This document shows positions 41,929 through 51,532 of a stretch of 64,000 nt of DNA, in pieces. The notes under the pieces are model-generated. The model searched no databases, was not told the origin of the DNA, and saw only the letters and a list, made by a program, of their open reading frames with translations. Source of the DNA: Fistulifera solaris (lineage: Eukaryota; Bacillariophyta; Bacillariophyceae; Naviculales; Stauroneidaceae); NCBI GenBank assembly GCA_030295235.1, contig AP026153.1, forward strand, positions 558,001 through 622,000. The letters run 5' to 3'. Position numbers and translations under genes: made by a program. The first letter of the stretch is position 1, and every line of letters starts with the position of its first letter.

Positions 41929-43025
41929 AAATTCACTATAGGATGAAAGTGATGGTTCAAGCAATCCTTGACTGAACTTGAGTCACGATCGACATACGAA
42001 AATCGGCAACAATGAAGTCCACAAATGCTAACATTAAGTGTATGATCGATTGCATTGGTATTGACGGTGATGTTACGAAATATCTTCATTATTCAAAACG
42101 CAATGTATCGTTTCTAGGATCCGAAAAGCTTTCGCATGGATCACAGGAAAATTCACTATAGGATGAAAGTGATGGTTCAAGCAATCCTTGACTGAACTTG
42201 AGTCACGATCGAAATACGAAAATCGGCAACAATGAAGTCCACAAATGCTAACATTAAGTGTATGATCGATTGCATTGATATTGACGGTGATGTTACGAAA
42301 TATCATCATCATTTAAAACGCAATGTATCGCTTCTTGGATACGAAAAGCTTTCGCATCGATCACCGGCAAATTCACTATAGGATGAAAGTGATGGTTCAA
42401 GCAATCCTTGACTGAACTTGAGTCACGATCGAAATACGAAAATCGGCAACAATGAAGTCCACAAATGCTAACATTAAGTGTATGATCGATTGCATTGGTA
42501 TTGACGGTGATGTTACGAAATATCTTCATTATTCAAAACGCAATGTATCGTTTCTTGGATCCGAAAAGCTTTCGCATCGATCACCGGCAAATTCACTATA
42601 GGATGAAAGTGATGGTTCAAGCAATCCTTGACTGAACTTGAGTCACGATCGAAATACGAAAATCGGCAACAATGAAGTCCACAAATGCTAACATTAAGTG
42701 TATGATCGATTGCATTGATATTGACGGTGATGTTACGAAATATCATCATCATTTAAAACGCAATGTATCGCTTCTTGGATACGAAAAGCTTTCGCATCGA
42801 TCACCGGCAAATTCACTATAGGATGAAAGTGATGGTTCAAGCAATCCTTGACTGAACTTGAGTCACGATCGAAATACGAAAATCGGCAACAATGAAGTCC
42901 ACAAATGCTAACATTAAGTGTATGATCGATTGCATTGGTATTGACGGTGATGTTACGAAATATCTTCATTATTCAAAACGCAATGTATCGTTTCTTGGAT
43001 CCGAAAAGCTTTCGCATCGATTTAT
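41929..43025. repeat. 220-bp satellite, five units alternating between two monomer types
   Basis: Units begin near 41929, 42149, 42369, 42589 and 42809. All share 'ATTCACTATAGGATGAAAG', 'CCTTGACTGAACTTGAGTCA', 'ATGATCGATTGCATTG' and 'AAAGCTTTCGCAT'. Two variants alternate: 'ATCTTCATTATTCAAAACG' with 'CGTTTCT.GGATCC' in units 1, 3 and 5, and 'ATCATCATCATTTAAAACG' with 'CGCTTCTTGGATAC' in units 2 and 4, giving a 440-bp higher-order period. Because 220 is not a multiple of three and the open frames break at each unit, it is not coding. Confidence 0.92.
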
Positions 43026-43447
43026 CGTCGAAAAGCCTTGCGAAACGTTGTCTTTCCGTATTTAGGTCTACTATACGGATCGAAGTGTCGTCCGTTTTTC
43101 GCCACGACTGCACTTCAGTCATGAATCATTATTCTTTCGAGCTTCGAGCGACAATGTCACCTACAAGTACAATTCATTCGCTCAAGCAGATATTCTTGAG
43201 CCACATTAGCCGCTGTTGCAATGAAAAATCCTTAGCAGCGTATGCGTTACACTTTATATTTTGATAAAAAGTCTTGCGAAACGTTGCCTTCCATTTACTA
43301 TGGACAACGAAATCTCTATAGACCCATGGTAATGGTTCTCGGAGACCACGACTTCATTCAGTATACCAAGTTTTTCTGGATGCGTGGATACACCACACCA
43401 CCTGATCGCATTCGACAAAAGAGCGGCGCGATGAGAGAGATGTGAAA

Positions 43448-43645
43448 ATACCACTCGCCCCAGATTTTCAGGACACGGACCACTCCCCCAGATTTTCTGG
43501 ATACGTCAAAATACCACTCGCCCAGATTTTCGGGACAATACAAAATACCGATCTCCCAGATTTTCTGGGAACGTGAAAACACCAATCGCTCAGATTTTCT
43601 GGACACGTCAAAATTTTACTCCCCCAGATTTTTTGGATACGTCAA
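43448..43645. repeat. Palindrome array 3: six CCAGATTTTCTGG-like copies, 34-bp phase
   Basis: Core copies begin near 43460, 43488, 43522, 43556, 43590 and 43624, with four successive spacings of 34 bp. The linker is 'ACGTCAAAATACCACTCGCC'. The array lies about 170 bp upstream of the 43812 gene. Confidence 0.85.
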
Positions 43646-43811
43646 AATACCTTGCAAAATATTGGTACCGCTTAAACACTGTGACATTATAATTGAAAAA
43701 TTCACGTTTTCATTCTTCTCGACTGGATCCGATTGCAACAACCTTCCTTCTTAGCCGACACATTCGTTCCTATTCTTATCTTTTAATAGCTCAACATACC
43801 AATAGAACAGA

Positions 43812-44900
43812 ATGCAATCTGTTTTGCAAATAGCTGATGCGATAGTGCGGTCCATTGCATCACTCGTCGTGATAGGAATCGGAATGAACGCTCAAGCGGT
43901 TTTGACGGTGATACCGTCTCCCATTATGGCCTTGTGTGGAGGTTTTATTGCCTTTGTGTGGATTATTCCCACCTTCTGGACGTGTTTTGTATTTGGTATT
44001 TTCGGGACGCCACATTCTTGGAAACGTATTCTACAGAGTTTTCAAAACCAAAATTCTGTCACACAAAATGGAGTTTCAAGTATTTTCACCATTTTCACAA
44101 CTCTTTGGCAAGCCCTCGTGTTTCGACCCTTCCATTGCCCTAAGAAACTCCGTGCAGTTCTTCCGCAATGGGTCATTCCGCTTCTTTTTCGAGAAAAACC
44201 CATCGTGATTCCTCCCATCATCACTTCGTCCACTACGGTTCGCAATGAATACTGGATTTTGGTGAACGGTTTAGGAACCAATTTAGCAATGGCACAACAA
44301 AGTCAAGAAAGAATACAGCGACTCTTTGGGAGACCCTGTTGGTTGTATTACCATCCCACCAACAGTCTTTGGTTCGATTTGCTTTCGAGGTTTGTCGGGG
44401 ATCGGCTGGGATGGACGACCCCTTCACAACAGCCACTCTTGTTTCAAGCACTGCACAATGCCATTGTTCAAGCGGCAGCGGGACGCTACGAGCGTGTGGT
44501 ACTCATCACACACGCATCGGAAGTGAGTGTCACACTACAAAGTTTACACGACATGGACCCCCATTTTGCGCATCTGTTGCAACGATTTTTGGAAGTTTAT
44601 ACATTCGGTGGACCCACGATTCCCCACGTGGGAGCGTATTTGGAACATTTGGTCAATGAGAGAGATGCGGTGGCGTGGTTGGGAGTGTCGTTTCCGTATC
44701 CGCGGTTTTGGAAGAATGTGCGTGGGACGGCGATACCCGTCCACGGACGAATTTGCAAAGAACCCGAGCAGTGGGGACATATGTTACAAGCACACTATTT
44801 AGAGCCCATGATTGAAAAGGGGGCCTTTCGGTCCAGTCGGTTACATGCGTTCCGAAATGGACAAGCAGGAACGCGGGTCTTTCAACTGAATTCGTCCTAG
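43812..44900 (+). CDS. Membrane protein with alpha/beta-hydrolase-like domain, unknown function
   Basis: A protein of 362 residues. Two N-terminal hydrophobic segments (about 10-35 and 40-68) are followed, from about residue 145, by 'EYWILVNGLGTNLAMAQQ', 'RPCWLYYHPTNSLWFDLLSR', 'RYERVVLITHASEVSVTLQS', 'VYTFGGPTIPHVGAYLEHLV' and 'AIPVHGRICKEPEQWGHM'. The arrangement (beta-strand VNG, a NPT...FDL motif, a strand-turn-helix 'LITHASEVS', and a His near the end) resembles uncharacterised alpha/beta-hydrolase-like proteins of fungi and protists. The nucleophile elbow is THASE, not GxSxG. Single intact frame. Confidence 0.6.
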   Translation: MQSVLQIADAIVRSIASLVVIGIGMNAQAVLTVIPSPIMALCGGFIAFVWIIPTFWTCFVFGIFGTPHSWKRILQSFQNQNSVTQNGVSSIFTIFTTLWQALVFRPFHCPKKLRAVLPQWVIPLLFREKPIVIPPIITSSTTVRNEYWILVNGLGTNLAMAQQSQERIQRLFGRPCWLYYHPTNSLWFDLLSRFVGDRLGWTTPSQQPLLFQALHNAIVQAAAGRYERVVLITHASEVSVTLQSLHDMDPHFAHLLQRFLEVYTFGGPTIPHVGAYLEHLVNERDAVAWLGVSFPYPRFWKNVRGTAIPVHGRICKEPEQWGHMLQAHYLEPMIEKGAFRSSRLHAFRNGQAGTRVFQLNSS

Positions 44901-46071
44901 TAGAATAGACATGATAGTATTCCGACGATCATTAATTCAACCATTTGAAACACGCAATGTTTCTTTCTGGGTATTTCAAAAGCGTTAATTGGAGGCAATG
45001 AGCAAGTCCTGTCACCGGACTTGAAACATAGGCTAGAGGAGAACCGGGAATGTGGCTGGCGCTCAAATGAGGCGGAAACGTGGTGAAACGTAACCTTGTT
45101 GTAGTGATGCAATCAGCGGATTGACGTTATTCACAACTAATCGATCCTCAATGTCAAACGATATCATAGAAAATTATTATTTCTAAAAAGTGATATAACA
45201 TCCATGGGTAGGCATCGTCAGTGCCACAATCAATAGTTTCCACTTCCATTTCCGGGACTGAACGTTTAGTTGAGTCGGGTCTCCTGAAGTCCTCTCTTTC
45301 CGCTATAGTAAAAATCGATGAGATTCGATGAAATGATAAAAGAAGCTTATTCCTTGCTACAGCACGTTGAGCATCGACCCAACGATACCTGGTACACAAA
45401 TATATTAATAACATTACTTGATAGCATGCGCTGCTCTATAAAGTGTCTTACTTCGCCGAACATGGTAGCCCAAATACGGGACTGAAGCCAAACTGAGTCG
45501 GGTTTTGGTAGAACCAACACTTTACTTCATAGTAAAAATTGGTTCGAATCTACCTGAAATGAAATGCAATTAATGTCTAATCTTTGACAGACTTTAGTAA
45601 TTGGCAACACCCGACACTTTTGATACGTTCCTCATGCGTAGAGTATCGCCAGTGTCTTTAAACGATACGGTCAAAATTTCTAGAGCTCCGTATTTTTTTA
45701 GTTTCAGATAGGTAATGTCGCAGCAGTACCGATATTTATTGGTTTGTACATACGACTGACATGGAGTATTGCTTAAGAAGTTCATCCTAAATATTTTCCT
45801 CAACGTCAACGAACGGTGATATTTTATATAGTTGTCTCATTGGCTCGTTGTCGGTTGAGACAGGACAAACTTTGAATACGTAGACTGAAGTGTACTCCAA
45901 CATCCGTCGCATTTGTTGGAGGAAACGGTTGAAGAAGATGGAAGGAAAAAATGGCGCACCCGGAACCCAAAAATGGCAGGCGATCGCACCTCGATGGTTC
46001 CATTTCATTCGTCCTGGATTCATTCCACGAGTGTATGCGTTTCCTTCTAACACAACAATTATATCTAAAGC
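44901..46071. other. Intergenic with a two-copy diverged repeat
   Basis: A block with 'GGGACTGAA', 'GAGTCGGGT', 'ATAGTAAAAAT' and 'TGAAATGA' occurs near 45254-45340 and again near 45478-45565, about 224 bp apart and diverged. No supported gene; open frames on the minus strand lack features. Confidence 0.5.
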
Positions 46072-48501
46072 ATGACGGAGGAGAATCACATTATCAAGAA
46101 ACCACAAGAAGCTCCCGGCGAATTACCGTCTCGTTCTTGGGAGGAGGAAGAAGAACCGAAAAACGACGCCGAAGAAGAAGATGTCAACGACGATGACGAT
46201 GAAGATTCCTCCTTTGGTCCTCCTCCACCGCCACCGCCTCTCACGCCGCATCCGGAAGATACTTTGAATTATACGATCGCCAGTGATAGCTTATTTTACG
46301 ATGAAGAATCACCTCGAAAGACGGATCCTCCACAAGTGTCTCCCTATTCGAAAGACAGTGAATACAATTACGATAATGATATAGACGACGATAGTGTGCC
46401 TCCCGGCGCACCCGCAATAGATTGGGAAGAAGATCAATCGGTCGAAATCCCTCCGACCAAAGTCGTCCAGCGGTGGGAGAAAAAAGAAAAACGCAGAAAA
46501 AAGTTGTTGCGACAAGATAAAAATTACTTTGCGGCCAAAGCAATTGCTTCGGTGGCGTGTTGTTTAATCGTTTTGGTCATTATTTTGACCGCAGGATTTG
46601 GTTCCGGGGCCTTTCAAAAAGACGACGAACCAAGCAGTGCGGTAATTCCTCCGCCGACGATGACCACAGCACCGACCGTGTCTCCACCGTTCGAAACCCC
46701 GGTGGCGCCTCCCGTGGACAACAATTCGACCGTCAATCGCCCTTCGGCACTGCAAGATCTCTTGGTCTCAGCCAGTTACAACCCCGACGCCTTTGCGGAT
46801 GTTCAGAGCGCCGAATCACTGGCGGCCAACTGGCTCATTGTCTCGGATCCATTGCAATTGGATCCAACGAAAGATCAGTTCCGTATTCAACAACGATACG
46901 CGTTGTTGACGCAGTATTTTGCCGCCGATGGCTCGTGGAGCAATGAAGAAGGCTGGTTGACGGCGGAAGATGAATGTACTTGGTACGGTGTGCAGTGTGA
47001 GGAGGTCGGTGGAGGCACTGCTCGGAATGCCGTCGTCACGGTCAATTTTGCCGCCAACAATGTTGGCAGGATTACACCCGATATCGCCATGCTGACGAAT
47101 GTGACAACATTGAATTTGACGGGTAATCCGTGGGAAGGTGGTTTCCCGACAGCTATCACGAATATGCCACAGCTCCGCAGTCTCGACTTGGAAAACTTGG
47201 GTCTCACGGACGATATATCGTCCATCGACTTTTCCGTCTTTCCCAATATGGAAGTACTTCGCTTGCGAGGAAACTTTTTACAAGGAACATTGAATTCGTT
47301 CTACTCCATGACCAATCTCGTGGAAGTGCAAGCCTCCGGTGGCAACAATCTGACTCTGGCCATTAACTCGAGTATTGTCAATTTGGCGAAATTGCAAACT
47401 TTGAATCTCAATGGATGCCCTATAACTGGCGGATTGGTGTCAGAAATCGGTGCGCTGACGGCCTTGACGACCATTGACCTCGGACGGCCGGCACCATCCA
47501 ACACGGTCGGTTTGACGGGGCCCATTCCTGCCAGTATCAATCAACTGACACAACTCGCCACACTCGACTTGTCCAGTAATCTATTGACGGGAGCGATTCC
47601 GGACATGACGGGTGTCCCGCTGCAGATTTTGCGTTTGAGTAACAATAATTTCGGTCAAGCCGCGATTCCAGATTCGATTTACACGTTGACAGGTCTTGTT
47701 GAATTGAATATGGCCAATTGCAAGCTCATTGGTAGTATCGGCACTGGCATCGGTAGTTTAACGTCACTTCGCATATTGGCGCTCGATGCAAATTTCCTCA
47801 GTGGCGCTCTTCCGGACGCAATGGACCAACTGTTCCAATTGCAAAGCTTGACTTTGCGCTTGAACATGTTCGAAACGGCGATACCCGCTTCTTGGACGAG
47901 TCTTGTCAATCTTCAAATATTCGACCTACAAAACAGCAGAATCATTGGTCCCATTCCCGGCAACATAGGCAGCATGGCAAGTCTGCGCGAACTACGCTTG
48001 TCCGAGAATCGAATCACCGGTGCGATACCTGGTTCGCTCACGCAGCTGGTGTTGCTGGAGGAATTGGAGCTAAATACCAATGCACTGACAGGCGGAATAC
48101 CGTTCGATATCGGGTCTCTCGTCAATCTCCGCATTTTGAGACTGCACGACAACACTCGCGCAGTGATTCCTGGTTCCGGGCTGGTAGGCCAACTCCCTTC
48201 TTCGCTCGGTGGATTGACCAACTTGCTCGAGTTCGAAATCTACGACAACTTCATGAGTGGTCCGCTCCCGTGGGAAATGGGAAGTCTAGTCAATCTTCAG
48301 CTTTTGGATGTTGAATTCAATTTATTCACTGGTTTGGTACCCGATTCTTTTGCGGGCCTGTCGTCTTTGCAAAGTTTTTATCTTTCGGGAAACAACTTTA
48401 CCGCCGGCGCCGTTTTACCCGAGTCTCTATGCTCCATCCCGAATCTGGACTTGGTCTCCGACTGCGACGTGACGAATTCTTGTAGTCGATGTCCCAGCTA
48501 A
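46072..48501 (+). CDS. LRR membrane protein, receptor-like without kinase
   Basis: A protein of 809 residues. The N-terminus (1-155) is acidic and Pro-rich, then a basic patch and one membrane segment ('AIASVACCLIVLVIILTAGF', about 157-178). A Thr/Pro-rich stalk follows, then an LRR cap ('GSWSNEEGWLTAEDECTWYG', 'GVQCEEV') and about 18 plant-type LRRs such as 'LQILRLSNNNFG', 'LATLDLSSNLLTGAIPD', 'LRELRLSENRITGAIPGSL' and 'LRILRLHDN'. It ends with a Cys-rich cap ('SLCSIPNLDLVSDCDVTNSC'). No intracellular kinase; topology is type II. Such LRR proteins are common in diatoms, with proposed recognition or adhesion roles. Intact frame; ATG at 46072. Confidence 0.88.
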   Translation: MTEENHIIKKPQEAPGELPSRSWEEEEEPKNDAEEEDVNDDDDEDSSFGPPPPPPPLTPHPEDTLNYTIASDSLFYDEESPRKTDPPQVSPYSKDSEYNYDNDIDDDSVPPGAPAIDWEEDQSVEIPPTKVVQRWEKKEKRRKKLLRQDKNYFAAKAIASVACCLIVLVIILTAGFGSGAFQKDDEPSSAVIPPPTMTTAPTVSPPFETPVAPPVDNNSTVNRPSALQDLLVSASYNPDAFADVQSAESLAANWLIVSDPLQLDPTKDQFRIQQRYALLTQYFAADGSWSNEEGWLTAEDECTWYGVQCEEVGGGTARNAVVTVNFAANNVGRITPDIAMLTNVTTLNLTGNPWEGGFPTAITNMPQLRSLDLENLGLTDDISSIDFSVFPNMEVLRLRGNFLQGTLNSFYSMTNLVEVQASGGNNLTLAINSSIVNLAKLQTLNLNGCPITGGLVSEIGALTALTTIDLGRPAPSNTVGLTGPIPASINQLTQLATLDLSSNLLTGAIPDMTGVPLQILRLSNNNFGQAAIPDSIYTLTGLVELNMANCKLIGSIGTGIGSLTSLRILALDANFLSGALPDAMDQLFQLQSLTLRLNMFETAIPASWTSLVNLQIFDLQNSRIIGPIPGNIGSMASLRELRLSENRITGAIPGSLTQLVLLEELELNTNALTGGIPFDIGSLVNLRILRLHDNTRAVIPGSGLVGQLPSSLGGLTNLLEFEIYDNFMSGPLPWEMGSLVNLQLLDVEFNLFTGLVPDSFAGLSSLQSFYLSGNNFTAGAVLPESLCSIPNLDLVSDCDVTNSCSRCPS

Positions 48502-49096
48502 TCTTTCGAATTCTGCAAACGTATCTGTATCATCTCTTGTAATGCACCTTGGAAAGCTTCTGATTCCATCACAACTTGTTTTTCCATTCCATTAATAACG
48601 CTAATCATCGTGCGAAGTAAAAGCAAACAATTTATTAAGACGAAGCTCAAATCGACCGTAGAATGAATAATGTCATTTGAAGATCCTAGTTAAATCGCGT
48701 TAAATGTATAATATTTTTCTCTCTCTAGCTAGAGAAAAGACCCGAGTGACGCCGAACGATACTCGTGACTCCACACCTACTCCGCTTTGGAGACTTTTCA
48801 TAATTATTGCTCGGCACGAACACGCAATTACTTTTGGATGGAGTCTCAAATGAGCTGTATGCGTCATAAAGTACTAAATTTTTCATTTGCGTTTGCGCAT
48901 TTTTTGCGCGGCTTGCGACGAGGCGGCATTTTGCCTCGATCTTCGTCCGTTCGGTTTGCCTCACGATGACCTGCGCATTTTTCCATTCACAAACAAACAA
49001 GTATCGAAAGCTACAACAGCAGACTACGGAGTATTAGACTGTGTTGTTACTCTTCCTCTCTTGTTTTGTAATCAATTGGTAGTTCAGAGAAGGAAA
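48502..49096. other. Intergenic between LRR and TM9SF genes
   Basis: About 600 bp with no supported gene. A CT-rich stretch lies near 48717. The last 130 bp are the 5' flank of the TM9SF gene. Confidence 0.5.
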
Positions 49097-51303
49097 ATGA
49101 ACATTTTTATTCGTCTTTTGACTTTCACAGCTCTGCTGTCGGTCTCCCTTGCCGTCGAGCCGAAAAAGCTTCCGTCCTCGACGATTCTCAAGCAGGCCGG
49201 TTTAAAGGAAAATACTATTAAAAAGATTGAAACTGGCAAGCGATTGAACCGCACGGAACGAAAAGAAATTAAAGATGCCGAGAAAGCCCGCTACATTGAG
49301 CTCCGCAATGCCGGAGCCGATGAAGTCAGCAACACGGAAGAATCGATCGCTTTGCGCAATTACAAATTGAAAAATAAGAAGCGTAAAGGCCTTATTCGTA
49401 AGCGAGAAGCTACTTTGGCCGATATCTTGTTTCCGGGCGTTGCCGCGCAAGATTACGTTATCGGAGAGCCCATTGCCGTCTACACGGACGTTGTCGAATC
49501 TCGAAAACGTCCCGTTCCCTATGACTATTATGACTTGCCCGGATGCTCGCCTCCGATTGAGCCGGAATTCCGCAAAAGGTCCGCATGCGCAAAAATCTTG
49601 GTATGCGTTTGCAAGGCCGTGATCTCAAGGTCGCGCCCTTTGATTTCCGGGTCAAGAAGAACATGGGGTGCACTCCCATGTGCTCGCACGTTTTGGATTC
49701 CAAGAAGATGCGCTGGATGCGTCGGCTCATTGCCGCGCAGTACCGAGTGCAATTGGAGTTGGATCAACTTCCGGTTCTCATGCGCAGTAAGGACTACAAC
49801 TACGCCGTCCGCGGTTACCCTCTCGGTTTCATCGCACCCGAAAACTTTCACGGTTTGCGTCCGGGCGAGTATTATCTCTTCAATCATTTGCGCTTTGTTG
49901 TCACGTACCACGAAGATCCTGCGGAATTCACGGGTGTCCGTATTACGGGATTTGATGTACACCCCGTGTCGGTCAAGCACCAATTTGCGGAAGGCCAAGT
50001 CTCCGAAGTGACGGGTGGGCGGCAAGTGCCACCGTTGACGACTTGCAACGGTCTCGTCGACAACGACCCGGCCATGTACTTGGAATTGAAAACTCAGGGA
50101 GGTGGCTTACGAGTGGTGTATTCCTATGAAGTGGAATGGATCGAGTCCGAGTTGCCCTGGAGTGATCGTTGGGATGTGTACTTGATTGGAACACCGGACG
50201 ACGAGTTGCATTACTTTAGCATCGTCAACTCGTTGATGATTGTTCTTTTCTGACAGGAGCCATCAGTACCATCATGATCCGAACGCTCAAGAAAGACATT
50301 GCAACCTACAGTGAGATGGACGCACTGGAAGATGGCATGGAAGAGACCGGTTGGAAGTTGGTCCATGGAGATGTGTTTCGCCCTCCACAATTCAATCCCA
50401 TGCTTTTGTGTGTGCTGGTGGGAAATGGTGGACAAATTGGCGCCGCATTTGGTCTCAGTATGCTAGCGGGTGTTCTCAAAATGCTCAATCCCATGCAGAA
50501 GGGTCAAACTTTGACGTGTCTTATCATTCTTTACGTCTTGTGCGGAAGCGTGTCGGGATACACCAGTGCTCGCTTGTACAAGTACATGGATGGAAAACGC
50601 TGGAAAATAAACATCATTTTGACGGCCGTCGGATTACCGGGAATTCTTGTGTCGATCTTCATTTTTCTGAATATTTGGTTGAGCTTCGCTGGGGCCGCCA
50701 CTGCTGTCAGTATTTTCACTATCATCAAGCTGTTTCTTCTCTGGGCACTCGTTTCCACACCGCTTGTTTTCCTTGGAGGCTTTATCGGATTCAAGGTCGA
50801 TCGCATCGAAGTCCCTTGCAAGGTCAATCAGATTGCTCGGGTAGTACCTCTGGTACCGTGGCACGTGCAACCACACGCCACTTTTTTCATGGGTGGTATT
50901 TTGCCGTTTGGAAGTGTTTGCATCGAACTGGCTTTCATCATGAGCGCCTTGTGGCTGCACCAAATCTATTACGTCTTGGGCTTCTTGCTGATTGTCTGGC
51001 TCATTCTAGTTGCAACATGCGCTCAAGTTTCTATTGTCCTCACCTATTTGCAGCTATGTGCGGAAGATCACCGCTGGTGGTGGAACTCGTTTTGCAATGT
51101 TCCTCTGCGGGTTTGTACCTGTTCCTTTACAGCTTGTACTTTTGGTCAGCCGTCTGGAAATGGTTGGAGTGTTGCCGGTCGTTATATATTTGACATACAT
51201 GGGCATGATTAGTTTGTGCTTTGCTTTGGTTTGCGGTAGCGTGGGTTTCTTATCCGCATTCTGGTTCACCAAAACGATCTACTCGGCGGTCAAGATTGAT
51301 TAA
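49097..51303 (+). CDS. TM9SF/nonaspanin (EMP70) membrane protein
   Basis: A signal peptide ('MNIFIRLLTFTALLSVSLAV') is followed by an unusual basic stretch of about 90 residues, then the EMP70 ectodomain: 'FPGVAAQDYVIGEPIAVYTD', 'PVPYDYYDLPGCSPP', 'YAVRGYPLGFI', 'FNHLRFVVTYHED', 'VVYSYEVEWIESELPWSDRW'. Nine membrane segments begin at 'HYFSIVNSLMIVLF' and end at 'SVGFLSAFWFTKTIYSAVKI', closing with KID, a KxD-type COPI signal for Golgi retention. Four single-base gaps break the frame: near 49578 (GG), 50250 (C), 51090-51093 (TTTT) and 51150 (CC). Each lies between intact conserved segments, so the gene itself is probably functional. Family members act in ER-Golgi-endosome sorting. Confidence 0.92.
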
Positions 51304-51532
51304 ATCAGCCATTTAATATCACTATATAGCATTTATTACCAGGCGACGCTATTGAATATCCTAGTCCCTGGACAATCAATTATGTACGAAGAGACTCTCG
51401 AGTAAATGTGTTATGAGGAACTCATCCATTGAAAGCGAGAGCTAAGAGGCGCTGCAATGTGCTGCATGCAGCAATGAATTGATCTACAAAGCGATATTCC
51501 AATCCCCTTCGTGATAATTTTTCTCGTTAATT

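Noticed and set aside
41772-42969. Repeated minus-strand open frames of about 79 codons in the satellite
   Set aside because: They are the same 220-bp unit read repeatedly. The unit length is not a multiple of three, frames overlap from unit to unit, and composition is not protein-like.
49097-51303. TM9SF as a true pseudogene
   Set aside because: All conserved motifs and nine membrane segments are intact between the breaks, and each break is a single base in a homopolymer, which neutral decay would not produce so uniformly.
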